Below are positions 19,052 through 29,315 of a stretch of DNA of 64,000 nucleotides, in pieces. The notes below the pieces were generated by a model. The model was not told the origin of the DNA. It made no database searches and worked only from the letters and a program-made list of their open reading frames with translations. Made by a program: the position numbers and the translations under genes. The stretch covers positions 139,999 to 203,998 of the forward strand of contig NVWV01000003.1 of NCBI GenBank assembly GCA_002746305.1, given 5' to 3'. Position 1 is the first letter of the stretch. The number at the start of each line of letters is the position of its first letter. The stretch comes from Bacteroidota bacterium. Lineage in GTDB: Bacteria > Bacteroidota > Bacteroidia > NS11-12g > UBA9320.

Positions 19052-20677
19052 TTGAAAAAATATATTTTTATCCTTTTACTCGGTGGTCTTGGCCTTATGG
19101 CTTTTAAAGCAGAAGACTATTTCGAAATATCTAAAAATCTCGACATTTTTGCGGAGGTTTATAGAGAAGTAAACACCACATATGTAGACGATGTAAAACC
19201 CGGAGAACTCATTCGAGCAGGTATTAACGGTATGCTCAGTTCATTGGATCCGTACACCAATTTTTACTCTGAAGCTCAAGCAGAGGACTATAGATATCAA
19301 GTAACTGGAACTTATGCAGGTATCGGTTCTTCTATTCGTACTATTGATGACTATGTCTACATCGAATCCCCGATTGATAATTTCCCCGCACATAAAGCAG
19401 GGCTTCTTCCTGGAGATAAAATTTTAGAAGTAGATGGTGTGGACATGAAGGGTAAAAAGAGTAGTGAGGTAACCGACTATCTCAAAGGAAAAGCTGGCAC
19501 ATCCTTCACCATCAAAATTGACAGATTGGGTGCGGGAGCTTTGGAAAAAACCATTACTCGGGAGAATATTAAAATGAAGAACGTGCCTTATTTTGGCATT
19601 ATTGAAAGCAACATTGGATATGTAAAACTTACTGGATTTACTCCAAGTGCAGGGAAGGAAGTGAGAGATGCTGTAGTTGCTCTAAAAGCACAAGGAGCGG
19701 ACAAAATAGTATTGGACCTGAGAAATAATGGAGGAGGCTTGCTTCATGAAGCTATTAATATTGTCAATGTATTTGTGCCCCGTGGTGAAACTATCGTAAT
19801 CACCAGAGGAAAGTTTGAGGAAGACAACAAGACTTATAAAACATTAAATGCTCCTGTGGATATAACCATACCATTGGTTGTTTTAATCAATAAGAATTCT
19901 GCTTCTGCAAGTGAGATTGTATCTGGAAGCTTACAAGATTTGGATAGAGCGGTACTGATTGGTCAAAATTCATTTGGAAAAGGATTGGTTCAAACTACAA
20001 AGAGGCTTACTTATAATACTTCCATGAAAATAACCACTGCAAAGTACTATATCCCTAGTGGTAGATTGATACAACGATTGGACTATGGCAATAAGGTTAA
20101 TGGAAAAGCTATAGCAGTAGCCGATAGTGCGAAACAAGAGTTTAGAACTAGAAACGGAAGGGAAGTGACAGATGGAGAAGGGATTCAGCCTGACCTAAAA
20201 ATTGAGTCTCCTAGAATGTCTAAACTAGCTCAAAGTTTATTGAGAAATAACCTGATTTTTAAATTTGCAAATCAATTTAGAAGCGAAAATACTACGATTG
20301 TAAAATCACAAGAGTTTGATATCTCTGAGGACGTTTACACCCAGTTTACCTCTTTCTTGGCGGGTAAAGAATACACCTATACCACACAAACCGAAAAAAG
20401 TCTTGAAAAGCTTATCAAACAATCCAAGGATGATAAATATTATGAACTTCTTCAAGATGAATTTGAGAAGTTAAAACTAGCTTTGGAAAGCACAAAAAAC
20501 TCAGACTTATCCAATAACAAGGAAGAACTAAAGGAAATTCTCGAATACGAAATCGTAAAGAGATACTACTTTGAAAAGGGAAAGGTGGAAGTAAGTTTTG
20601 ATGACGACTTGGAATGGTCTAAAACAAAAGAAATTTTTGCTAACCAATCCGAATTCAACTCACTGTTAGGTTCGTAA
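19052..20677 (+). CDS. S41 family C-terminal processing peptidase
   Basis: PDZ domain and VLDLRNNGGGLL, NSASASEIVSG, GKGLVQ. Start moved to TTG 19052 because the ORF-track start sits in a TACCTTTG box. Confidence 0.9.
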   Translation: MKKYIFILLLGGLGLMAFKAEDYFEISKNLDIFAEVYREVNTTYVDDVKPGELIRAGINGMLSSLDPYTNFYSEAQAEDYRYQVTGTYAGIGSSIRTIDDYVYIESPIDNFPAHKAGLLPGDKILEVDGVDMKGKKSSEVTDYLKGKAGTSFTIKIDRLGAGALEKTITRENIKMKNVPYFGIIESNIGYVKLTGFTPSAGKEVRDAVVALKAQGADKIVLDLRNNGGGLLHEAINIVNVFVPRGETIVITRGKFEEDNKTYKTLNAPVDITIPLVVLINKNSASASEIVSGSLQDLDRAVLIGQNSFGKGLVQTTKRLTYNTSMKITTAKYYIPSGRLIQRLDYGNKVNGKAIAVADSAKQEFRTRNGREVTDGEGIQPDLKIESPRMSKLAQSLLRNNLIFKFANQFRSENTTIVKSQEFDISEDVYTQFTSFLAGKEYTYTTQTEKSLEKLIKQSKDDKYYELLQDEFEKLKLALESTKNSDLSNNKEELKEILEYEIVKRYYFEKGKVEVSFDDDLEWSKTKEIFANQSEFNSLLGS

Positions 20678-20681
20678 CTAC

Positions 20682-21494
20682 GTGGAAGTATCAATAATTA
20701 TTACTCTGATCATCTTTGGAATGCTCGGAGGTTTTTTAAGTGGACTTCTTGGAGTAGGTGGCGGAATTATTTTCGTTCCTATAATCTCATCGGTTTTAGT
20801 TGGTTTTGGGTTGCAAGATCCTGATTTAGCCAAGTATATTTTAGCCAACTCATTTGCTGCCACATTCTTTGCTGGTGCTATTAGCTCTTACAAACAATAT
20901 AAACTCAACTCGTTTTATCCAAAACAAATTCTCCTTACGGCTACCCTTGCTATTCCTTCCAGTTTACTCCTTACTCACTTTATTGCAATAGGGAACTGGT
21001 ACAATAAAGAAACCTATGGACTATTTTTTATCGGTCTACTGGTTGTTATGCTTATTCGCTTTTTAACATCCACTAAGTCGGGGGAACTTAGCCTCTCCGA
21101 AGTAAAAAATTCTCGATTTCCTATAACAGGAGCATTAACAGGAATTGTGGCTGCTCTCTCCGGACTGGGAGGTGGTGTAATTATGGTTCCATTGTTTACC
21201 CAGTTTGTGAACCTAAATATAAAAAAGGCTGCGACCATTTCAATTGGTGTTATTCCCATTATGATGGTTCCTATGATATTGAGTTATGGTTCGCATACCC
21301 CAGTGGAAGTATTTAGTGAACGTCAAATAGGTTATTTGGTGCCGGAAATATTTATGCCCCTAATAGCTGGGCTACTTTTTACAGCACCTTTAGGTGTTTC
21401 TGTTGCTCAAAAATCTTCTCCCAAGCTTTTGAAAATTATATTTGCCTCTTTAATTCTAATCGTAATCATAAAGACCATTGTTAGTATCTTATAA
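20682..21494 (+). CDS. TauE/SafE family sulfite exporter-like permease
   Basis: GGFLSGLLGVGGGIIFVPI and internal repeat GIVAALSGLGGGVIMVPLF. Confidence 0.88.
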   Translation: MEVSIIITLIIFGMLGGFLSGLLGVGGGIIFVPIISSVLVGFGLQDPDLAKYILANSFAATFFAGAISSYKQYKLNSFYPKQILLTATLAIPSSLLLTHFIAIGNWYNKETYGLFFIGLLVVMLIRFLTSTKSGELSLSEVKNSRFPITGALTGIVAALSGLGGGVIMVPLFTQFVNLNIKKAATISIGVIPIMMVPMILSYGSHTPVEVFSERQIGYLVPEIFMPLIAGLLFTAPLGVSVAQKSSPKLLKIIFASLILIVIIKTIVSIL

Positions 21495-23241
21495 TATTCC
21501 AAAAAAGGCTTTCTTATTTGTGCTTGTTGCACTGTCACTTAATATGATATCTGTAGCTCAAAAGCCACGTTTCAAAGAGAAAAAGATAGCACATCGAGTT
21601 AAAAAACACGTAAAGTATTTAGCAGATGATGAACTTGAAGGAAGACTCACAGGTTCCGCAGGTGAAACCAAATCAGCAGAATATATCGCCCGTCAATTTG
21701 AGAAAATTGGCCTGACTCCAATGGGAGAAAATAAGTACTTCCAAAACATGACGGTACCCAATATGCGTATGGCTCAGGGTAATTCCAGTTTTATGGTGAA
21801 CGATACTGTCTTAACTCTTTTTACAGACTACTACCCCATCAGTGTATCTGCCAACAATGGAAGATACAAGGGCGATGCAATCAATATTGGATACGGAATA
21901 GAAGATCAAGGTCTTAAAACCAATGATTATAAGGACAAAGATGTGAAAGGGAAAGCAGTAGTTATCAATTTAGACCTACCAGGAGGCATGCATCCACACA
22001 GTAGATTTATGAGTTGGGCTGGAACAGAATTTCGTGTAAACTACGCAAAATCTAAAGGGGCTAGAGTGGTTATATTTTATAGTACTGATGAAGACTTATT
22101 CCCAAGCGGAACACTTGCTAAGGTTATGACCAATAGCAATTTGCCCGTTATTTTTGTAAAAAAAGATCTCAGCAAAAAGGACACATTTTCCATTGACCTG
22201 ATTGTAGATATCCTTCTACTGAGCACCGAATCTTATAATGTGCTGGGATACATTGATAATGGAGCTAAACCAATTGTAGTGATAGGAGCCCATCATGACC
22301 ATCTGGGAAGAGGAGAAAAAGGAGGATCACTTGCCGAAACGGAAGGAGATATACACAATGGAGCTGATGATAATGCAAGTGGTGTTGCAGCTCTTTTTGA
22401 ACTTGCTAGAATTGTAAAAAAATCCAAACATTTCAAGAATAACAACTACCTTTTTGTTGCTTTTACGGGTGAAGAACAAGGACTTCTGGGTTCTAAGCAT
22501 TTTGTAAAAAAAGTGATGAAGACAGATTTAGGAGATAGAATAAGCTACATGATTAACATGGATATGATCGGTCACCTTGATTCTACGCAAAAAACACTGA
22601 TCATAAATGGAGTTGGCACTTCTCCTGAATGGAACAAGGCCATCAAGCGTGTTTCTTACCCCAAGCGAAAAATCGCTAAGATTAAGACTACGGAAAGTGG
22701 AATAGGTGCGTCAGACCATACTTCATTTTACCTACATGGAGTTCCAGCAGTTCACTTTTTCACAGGACAACATCAATACTACCATAAACCAACTGATGAT
22801 GTGGAAATAGTAAACTACGGTGGAGAAGCTTTTGTAATCTCTTACATCAGCAGATTCATGTGTGAAATGGACAAGCAGAGTGGCAAATTAGATTCCGCAC
22901 AAAAAAATGGTGAGGTATACCGCTTAAATCCCAACGGGACGATTCTATTCACGAAAACCAAAGATGAGAATCAAGGTAGAATGAATTTCAAAGTCACTCT
23001 TGGTATCATGCCTGACTACGTATATGACGGTGAAGGAATGCGAGTAGACGGAGTAAAAACGAATAAACCCGCTGACAAAGCTGGTATGCTAAAAGGAGAT
23101 ATAATTATTGCTATGAATGGCAAGCTTGTGCTTAACATCCAAGATTACATGAAGGTCCTATCTCAACTTGACAAAGGAGATAAGGCTATTGTAAATGTGA
23201 AAAGAGGAAACGAAACAAAGGAACTAAACGTTCAATTTTAA
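21478..23241 (+). CDS. M28 family metallopeptidase with PDZ domain
   Basis: VIGAHHDHLGRG, NGADDNASGVAALFELAR, TGEEQGLLGS; C-terminal PDZ-like region. Confidence 0.9.
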   Translation: MLVSYNIPKKAFLFVLVALSLNMISVAQKPRFKEKKIAHRVKKHVKYLADDELEGRLTGSAGETKSAEYIARQFEKIGLTPMGENKYFQNMTVPNMRMAQGNSSFMVNDTVLTLFTDYYPISVSANNGRYKGDAINIGYGIEDQGLKTNDYKDKDVKGKAVVINLDLPGGMHPHSRFMSWAGTEFRVNYAKSKGARVVIFYSTDEDLFPSGTLAKVMTNSNLPVIFVKKDLSKKDTFSIDLIVDILLLSTESYNVLGYIDNGAKPIVVIGAHHDHLGRGEKGGSLAETEGDIHNGADDNASGVAALFELARIVKKSKHFKNNNYLFVAFTGEEQGLLGSKHFVKKVMKTDLGDRISYMINMDMIGHLDSTQKTLIINGVGTSPEWNKAIKRVSYPKRKIAKIKTTESGIGASDHTSFYLHGVPAVHFFTGQHQYYHKPTDDVEIVNYGGEAFVISYISRFMCEMDKQSGKLDSAQKNGEVYRLNPNGTILFTKTKDENQGRMNFKVTLGIMPDYVYDGEGMRVDGVKTNKPADKAGMLKGDIIIAMNGKLVLNIQDYMKVLSQLDKGDKAIVNVKRGNETKELNVQF

Positions 23242-23242
23242 C

Positions 23243-24193
23243 ATGAAACTTACTGAATATATAAATACAGACAGGAGTCTATTCTCATTTGAAGTATTGC
23301 CTCCATTAAAGGGTAAAAGTATAGATTCCCTGTACCATGCCATAGATCCCTTGATGGAATTCAAACCCGCATTTGTGGATGTAACTTACCATCGAGAAGA
23401 GTTCATTGAGCGTCCCAGAAAGGATGGTGGCTATGATAAAATAAGCACCAAGAAAAGACCCGGAACGGTTGCTATTTGTGCCGCTATCATGAATAAGTAT
23501 CAGATAGAAGCTGTGCCTCACTTGATATGCGGAGGGTTTAACAAAGATGAAACAGAAAATGCTTTGATTGATCTTGCTTTTTTAGGAATAGAAAATGTAT
23601 TGGCCATCCGTGGTGATAACCTAAAGGATGAGCGAAACTTTACTCCTGAGAAAAACGGGAATGGCAACGCACTGGAACTCATCCGTCAGATAAGCGATAT
23701 GAACAATGGAGTATACCAAGACCAAGAACTTCAAAATGCTACGGAAACTAATTTCTGTATTGGAGCTGCTGGTTATCCAGAAAAACATATTGATGCTGCC
23801 AATATAAACAGTGACCTTAAATTCCTAAAACGCAAAGTTGATGCTGGTGCAGAGTTTATCACTACCCAAATGTTCTTTGACAACGAGAAGTATTTTTCAT
23901 ATGTCAAAAGATGCAGAGATTTTGGTATTCACGTACCTATCATTCCGGGAATTAAACCCATTACGAAAAAAGCTCATTTGAGAAACCTTCCGAAAATATT
24001 CAATATGGATATTCCTGAGCCTTTGGCTACGGAACTGCACGATGCGAAGGATGATAAGGCTGCTCGCCAAATAGGAATCGAGTGGTGCATCCAGCAATGT
24101 AAAGAACTCAAAGCTGCTAATGTTCCTGCTTTGCACTTCTATACTATGAGCTTCTCGTCAGCTACCAAAGACGTGGTATCCAAAATACTGTAA
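23243..24193 (+). CDS. metF: Methylenetetrahydrofolate reductase
   Basis: FSFEVLPP, HLICGG, GIENVLAIRGD, FITTQMFFD, PIIPGIKPI. Confidence 0.95.
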   Translation: MKLTEYINTDRSLFSFEVLPPLKGKSIDSLYHAIDPLMEFKPAFVDVTYHREEFIERPRKDGGYDKISTKKRPGTVAICAAIMNKYQIEAVPHLICGGFNKDETENALIDLAFLGIENVLAIRGDNLKDERNFTPEKNGNGNALELIRQISDMNNGVYQDQELQNATETNFCIGAAGYPEKHIDAANINSDLKFLKRKVDAGAEFITTQMFFDNEKYFSYVKRCRDFGIHVPIIPGIKPITKKAHLRNLPKIFNMDIPEPLATELHDAKDDKAARQIGIEWCIQQCKELKAANVPALHFYTMSFSSATKDVVSKIL

Positions 24194-25099
24194 ATGCAAG
24201 GTATCGTAAGTAAATCTACTGGAAGTTGGTATAAAATATTATTGCCTGATGGACAAGAAGTAGACGCTCGCCTAAGAGGTAAAATACGAACCTTAGACAT
24301 TAAAAGCACCAATCCTGTTGTGGTAGGTGATGAAGTTCTCCTTGACTATGTTGAAAAGGAATATGCCATCCGTGAAATCCTAGACAGGAGAAACTGTATC
24401 GTTCGAAAGTCCAACAAACTAAGCAAGCAATTTCAAATCATTGCTTCGAATATCGATCATGCTTTTCTGATTGCCTCACCAGCCAAACCACATACTCCTC
24501 CAGGATTTATAGATAGATTCTTGGTCACTGCTGAAGCGTACCAAATCCCAATCTCCATCTTGCTTAATAAGAAAGACCTGAACGGTAAAAAAGCGAACTC
24601 TCATCGTGAAATGTTAATGGAGTTGTACCCTTCTATTGGGTATGAAATTCACAATGTGAGCTTTCTAGACCCAGAAGACTTAGACAAGGTCAAAGAACTG
24701 GTAGCGGATAAGTGTGTACTCCTATCAGGGAATTCAGGTGTAGGAAAGTCCACTTTAATTAATGCTTTGATGCCTGATAGTAATCAGAAGGTCAGTGCTA
24801 TCTCAAAAGCGTATGGTAAAGGCCGTCATACCACCACTTTTGCACAAATGTTCGTTGGGGAAAATGGTTGTAGGGTTATAGATACTCCTGGGATTAAAGA
24901 TTTTGGAATGGTGAACATAGAACCCAATCAGGTATCTCATTACTTCCCTGAAATGAGGAAATTATTGCACGATTGTAAGTTTAGCAATTGTCTGCATACC
25001 GAAGAACCTGAGTGTAAAGTCCTCGAAGCTCTGGAACAAGAAAAGATAAGTGTAACTCGATATATAAACTATCTGGGAATTTTGGAAGAGATAAGTTAG
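24194..25099 (+). CDS. rsgA: Ribosome small subunit-dependent GTPase A
   Basis: Circularly permuted GTPase: LNKKDL, GNSGVGKSTLIN, GRHTTTFAQM, DTPGIKDF; CxxCx..H zinc segment. Confidence 0.95.
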   Translation: MQGIVSKSTGSWYKILLPDGQEVDARLRGKIRTLDIKSTNPVVVGDEVLLDYVEKEYAIREILDRRNCIVRKSNKLSKQFQIIASNIDHAFLIASPAKPHTPPGFIDRFLVTAEAYQIPISILLNKKDLNGKKANSHREMLMELYPSIGYEIHNVSFLDPEDLDKVKELVADKCVLLSGNSGVGKSTLINALMPDSNQKVSAISKAYGKGRHTTTFAQMFVGENGCRVIDTPGIKDFGMVNIEPNQVSHYFPEMRKLLHDCKFSNCLHTEEPECKVLEALEQEKISVTRYINYLGILEEIS

Positions 25100-25223
25100 T
25101 ACTTACTATTCTCTAAAATGCTTTTGTCTGAACAGCTAGGTTAATCTATCCCTTTCAGAAAAGAGTAAATTACAGTCCCTTCAAACAAATATTTTACCTT
25201 CGGACTTGAAAAATCTAGATTCA

Positions 25224-25667
25224 ATGAAAAACTTAATCATAATTACCCTTGTTGCCACTTCGATATTGGGGTGCAATTTTTCTCGTAGCTTTAAAAATAA
25301 AGAAGCGGATAAAAAGGAAGCCGAAAAAGTAACTAAGCAGTTCTTTCAAGATTTAAAAGATGGGGACTTCGCCTATGCTACTGAATTATTTGGAGACAAG
25401 TTTTACGCTGCAACTTCGAAAGTAGAATTACTCAAAATTCTTGAAACCAATGAAAAAAAACTTGGAACTTTCCAAAGTAGTGAACTTACCCAATGGAATA
25501 CTATGGTCATTGAAGGCTCAACAAGCAAAAGTACGTACAACCTACTTTACAGTTGTGAATTTGAAAATGATAGTGCACGAATTGCTGTTTTCCTTTATAA
25601 AAATGACAAGGATAGCGTAAAAATTCAGGGATTCAATATTGAATCAGATGCCTATTTAAAGGACTAA
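25224..25667 (+). CDS. Hypothetical lipoprotein
   Basis: ATG at 25224: MKNLIIITLVATSILGC lipobox; FFQDLKDGDFAYATELFGDKFY. Confidence 0.65.
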   Translation: MKNLIIITLVATSILGCNFSRSFKNKEADKKEAEKVTKQFFQDLKDGDFAYATELFGDKFYAATSKVELLKILETNEKKLGTFQSSELTQWNTMVIEGSTSKSTYNLLYSCEFENDSARIAVFLYKNDKDSVKIQGFNIESDAYLKD

Positions 25668-25676
25668 TCAACCCAT

Positions 25677-25988
25677 CTATTCTGGAAAGTAATTAATTAA
25701 TATTAGCCATATCACTGAGATAACATTTATAAGTACTACATAAATCTGTACGGTCTTTGGTTGTGTCCAAAACACATAAAAATTGAAAATACTGTTTTTG
25801 TTCAGAGGCAAGTCCATAAAATCCTTAAAATCAATATTCTCGCTATCAAGGTATCGTTTGTGACAATACATTTTGACACAACTTAAAATAAACAGCAGTA
25901 TTCCTAGTATTATTATTATAGAATTAATTGATACAAGCACTAGCAACAATCCAGATGTTTTCATAGAAGACAAAACTAACTGATACAA
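25677..25988 (-). CDS. Hypothetical small membrane protein
   Basis: Two hydrophobic helices in a 103-aa ORF. Confidence 0.45.
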   Translation of the reverse strand: MYQLVLSSMKTSGLLLVLVSINSIIIILGILLFILSCVKMYCHKRYLDSENIDFKDFMDLPLNKNSIFNFYVFWTQPKTVQIYVVLINVISVIWLILINYFPE

Positions 25989-26032
25989 ACAAAAAAATGA
26001 AATATGTTATATCGCCTCACTGCCTTTTTGCC

Positions 26033-26452
26033 CTAAATCCTTACCTCCCAAGTACGGTCTGGGAGTAGTAATACTGAAGCAATAAAGACATCATACGGCA
26101 TTCGCTCGCCCCATTCATCGGGAGATATAAAAGACAGTATCTTTCCTCCATCCTTTTCGTATAAATGATAGACCTCATTGATTCTAGGAGTAAATTTCAT
26201 TTCAGCTTCGTAGATCCCATAAGACACCTCCAAACGTGCCTCTATCTCTTTGACCTGACTCATAATTACATCTGCTTGCTTTCTAAGCATGGCCATTTGT
26301 TGTTCGGCCTGTTTCTGCATAGCCTCTACAGCAGAAGCTTTAATCTTGCCTCTGTTCTCCGCTTTTATAACTGGGGAAGACACCGTAAGAGGTATCGGTG
26401 AGAATTTTGCCTCGCCTGTATAATATGGTTTTACCTTATCCTCTTTACTCAT
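26033..26452 (-). CDS. DUF2452-like protein
   Basis: YYTGEAKFSPIPLTVSSPVIKAENRGKIKASAVEAMQKQAEQQ...; start at ATG 26452. Confidence 0.7.
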   Translation of the reverse strand: MSKEDKVKPYYTGEAKFSPIPLTVSSPVIKAENRGKIKASAVEAMQKQAEQQMAMLRKQADVIMSQVKEIEARLEVSYGIYEAEMKFTPRINEVYHLYEKDGGKILSFISPDEWGERMPYDVFIASVLLLPDRTWEVRI

Positions 26453-26502
26453 TTCGTACAAATAACGTACTTGTCTCGGTAAGGTTGTAATGCTTCTTTC
26501 AA
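26351..26502. repeat. Direct repeat, copy 1 (5' end of DUF2452-like gene and upstream DNA)
   Basis: Near-identical to 27757-27908 (constant offset 1406). Confidence 0.9.
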
Positions 26503-26673
26503 TTGCACCAAGAAGCTTGTAAATACCTCAAAACCTTATCTTCTGAAATTTCAATATTTTTAGACTCTCTATTTTGCTTAACATACTTAAATATCTGATT
26601 CGTACTTTTAGGCATTAACAGCTTTTTAATCCAAATGGAGTTCCTATTAATTTATTATACATTCATGCAGGCT

Positions 26674-27036
26674 CTACTTTACTTTAGGCAAATGGAACTC
26701 AGAAAGTTCAATAAAATACTCTTCACCACCACTATAGAGTATCAGTTTATCCGCATATGCAGGTTTATGTATCGAATCTCCAACTGAAGCCTCTCTTTTG
26801 AACATTCTTGCTCCATTTGCATTTGATGCCACCAGATAAATCTCTCCACCTATACCCATTTTCATAGTACCTTTAGAAGCCTCCCTTAGAGATTCTATCC
26901 TTCCCGAAACATTAGAACTCCTAAATTTGTCAATTGCGTTAGATCGAGATATACCAGTACTGGCAAGATAGAATATAGCAGGTACTAAGTATATAGCTAA
27001 AGCAACAGCCTTTTTTCTTTTTGACCAAATCTTCAT
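26674..27036 (-). CDS. Hypothetical membrane-anchored protein
   Basis: Complete ORF with N-terminal TM segment. Confidence 0.45.
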   Translation of the reverse strand: MKIWSKRKKAVALAIYLVPAIFYLASTGISRSNAIDKFRSSNVSGRIESLREASKGTMKMGIGGEIYLVASNANGARMFKREASVGDSIHKPAYADKLILYSGGEEYFIELSEFHLPKVK

Positions 27037-27160
27037 TTATGTGTGTCCACGCCTTTTAACATAAAAAACGACTAATCCAGATGTTCTCATAGCTAGAAAG
27101 CATTCGGCCTGTAAGGACCAACCCTCGAATTCTGAGGTTCTGATATCATCCTTTAAGATA

Positions 27161-27757
27161 TTAGTCATCCTGTTTACCTTTCAACCGCAAGTATTGCTCT
27201 TCAAACCAGCAAGAATTAGTATTTAACATTTGAAGACCTGCAGTTTTTACACTATAATGATTAGACAATAAAAAGAAAAGTCTGTAGACCTTCTCAACAT
27301 TCTGTTCAACTGGTGCGTACCAAAGGGTTGAAACAGAATCACGAATATGGTTTATAGCAAAATAATTATTAGAGTAATACCACTTTGCATCTAGATTGTA
27401 CTCAACACTAGAGTCCAGTGAAATGAAAACTCGTGAGACTATCGTTGATTTCATTAAAATACTGTCAAAACAATTTCTAATACTAATAAAATCCTTTGAG
27501 TCAACATAATATTTAGACCCAAAATTCATTGATTTTGGTAAAAGGGAGTTGGAATCTCTTTCAAAGCCTGTAGAAATAGAATCAAAATTGTGGTTTATTA
27601 CTTCAAAGTGATTCGAATAGAATGTTGAGTAGTGTCTACCATACATTAATTGACTGTCAGACTCCACCACTCCAAAATTGTATTTTTCCTGCCCTACGCA
27701 ATCTAAGATGCTAAAAATAAATACAAAAGGTAAAATATGGTACTTTATTATTTTCAT
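27161..27757 (-). CDS. Hypothetical secreted protein
   Basis: N-terminal signal-like sequence; start ATG overlaps the stop of the truncated DUF2452 fragment. Confidence 0.5.
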   Translation of the reverse strand: MKIIKYHILPFVFIFSILDCVGQEKYNFGVVESDSQLMYGRHYSTFYSNHFEVINHNFDSISTGFERDSNSLLPKSMNFGSKYYVDSKDFISIRNCFDSILMKSTIVSRVFISLDSSVEYNLDAKWYYSNNYFAINHIRDSVSTLWYAPVEQNVEKVYRLFFLLSNHYSVKTAGLQMLNTNSCWFEEQYLRLKGKQDD

Positions 27758-27858
27758 CTGTTCTCCGCTTTTATGACTGGGGAAGACACCGTAAGAGGTA
27801 TTGGCGAGAATTTTGCCTCGCCTGTATAATATGGTTTTACCTTATCCTCTTTACTCAT
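27754..27858 (-). pseudogene. Truncated DUF2452-like 5' fragment (34 codons)
   Basis: MSKEDKVKPYYTGEAKFSPIPLTVSSPVIKAENR* same as the N-terminus of the 26033..26452 product. Confidence 0.8.
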
Positions 27859-27908
27859 TTCGTACAAATAACGTACTTGTCTCGGTAAGGTTGTAATACT
27901 TCTCTCGA
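27757..27908. repeat. Direct repeat, copy 2
   Basis: Matches 26351-26502. Confidence 0.9.
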
Positions 27909-27919
27909 ATCCATAAACT

Positions 27920-28537
27920 TTGATGTACTATTATTGTTTCATCTTTATGAAAAACATAGGTTTAATTTTAATCGCATTCTTATTGGTAGAATGTACCGCT
28001 CAATCCAAAAGTTCTACCACAGAAATTGCAACTGAAGCTGTATCAAAAACCACTAAAGCCACAAGCTTCTATGATTTTAGTATCCCCTCTTTGATGGATG
28101 ACAACAGCCTAAACATGGCAGACTACAAGGGTAAGAAAATATTGGTGGTAAATGTAGCTTCTAAATGTGGCTATACTCCTCAATACGAAGGGTTACAAGA
28201 GCTCCACACCAAGTATGGAGACCAAGTTCAAATCATTGGATTCCCATGCAATCAGTTTATGGGGCAAGAACCCGGTGGTAAAGAAGAAATTGCTCAATTT
28301 TGTTCTAAAAACTATGGTGTCACATTTCCATTGACCACTAAGATATCGGTGAAAGGTGATAGCCAAAATGAAATCTATAAATGGCTAACATCCAAAGATT
28401 TGAATGGTAAAGATGATTACAAAGTCAGTTGGAATTTCAACAAATTCCTGATTGATGAATCGGGAAAACTAATCAATCATTATGGATCTAAAGTTACTCC
28501 TATGAGCGACGAATTAATAGCTGCTATTACTAAATAA
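27920..28537 (+). CDS. Glutathione peroxidase family (thiol peroxidase)
   Basis: VNVASKCGYTPQYEGLQEL, GFPCNQFMGQEPG, WNFNKFLID. Confidence 0.93.
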   Translation: MMYYYCFIFMKNIGLILIAFLLVECTAQSKSSTTEIATEAVSKTTKATSFYDFSIPSLMDDNSLNMADYKGKKILVVNVASKCGYTPQYEGLQELHTKYGDQVQIIGFPCNQFMGQEPGGKEEIAQFCSKNYGVTFPLTTKISVKGDSQNEIYKWLTSKDLNGKDDYKVSWNFNKFLIDESGKLINHYGSKVTPMSDELIAAITK

Positions 28538-28553
28538 CGTATATCTTCGAAGG

Positions 28554-29312
28554 GTGAACTATTCTAGTTTTAGAACAATCGCTTTCCTTTTTTTTCTTGC
28601 TACTATCTCACTCTCTTGCGATAGCAATGATTTAAAAACTCAAACTGTTGAGCAATTCCATCAACTGGATGATGGTCCCTTTATTTCTCACGTTGTTAAT
28701 CTTTCAAATTCTAAATTACAGATGTTTTGGAAAAATGATTCTAGTGAAATCATCAGAACTTTCCCCAGGCTTAAAAACTATCTTAAAAGCAAAAATGAGG
28801 AATTAGTTTTTGCTATGAATGGTGGCATGTTTACCAAAGAGTATGGACCACTTGGTCTGTATATAGACAAAGGCTCTGTTCAGAAACAACTAAAAACCGC
28901 AACTAGCGGATATGGCAATTTCTATATGCAACCCAATGGAGTGTTTTATATCTCCAAGGATGATAAGGCTGCAGTTGTGACCACTCAAAACTTCCAGCCA
29001 ACCTCCAATATTGAATATGCCACTCAATCTGGCCCAATGTTGATTTCAGAAGGTAAAATCAATGGTAATTTTGGCCCCAAGTCTACTTCTCTTCACATCC
29101 GAAATGGTGTTGGGATTCTACCCAATGGTAATGTCCTATTTGCCATCAGTAAGGAACGTGTGAATTTCTACTCTTTTGCAGAATTCTTTGAAAACAAAGG
29201 CTGTAAAAACGCATTGTATTTAGACGGATTTGTATCACGTATGTATTTACCTAAAAAGGGAATCAACCAAATGGATGGAAACTTTGGAGTGATGATAGCA
29301 GAAGTAAAATAG
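28554..29312 (+). CDS. Phosphodiester glycosidase (NAGPA-like) family protein
   Basis: FAMNGGMF, GPLGLYIDKG, YATQSGPMLI, ALYLDGFVSRMY. Confidence 0.85.
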   Translation: MNYSSFRTIAFLFFLATISLSCDSNDLKTQTVEQFHQLDDGPFISHVVNLSNSKLQMFWKNDSSEIIRTFPRLKNYLKSKNEELVFAMNGGMFTKEYGPLGLYIDKGSVQKQLKTATSGYGNFYMQPNGVFYISKDDKAAVVTTQNFQPTSNIEYATQSGPMLISEGKINGNFGPKSTSLHIRNGVGILPNGNVLFAISKERVNFYSFAEFFENKGCKNALYLDGFVSRMYLPKKGINQMDGNFGVMIAEVK

Positions 29313-29315
29313 TCC

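Noticed and set aside
26503-27756. Segment between the 150-bp direct repeats as a transposon
   Set aside because: No transposase or integrase motif in the enclosed ORFs; 150-bp duplications are too long for normal target-site duplications.
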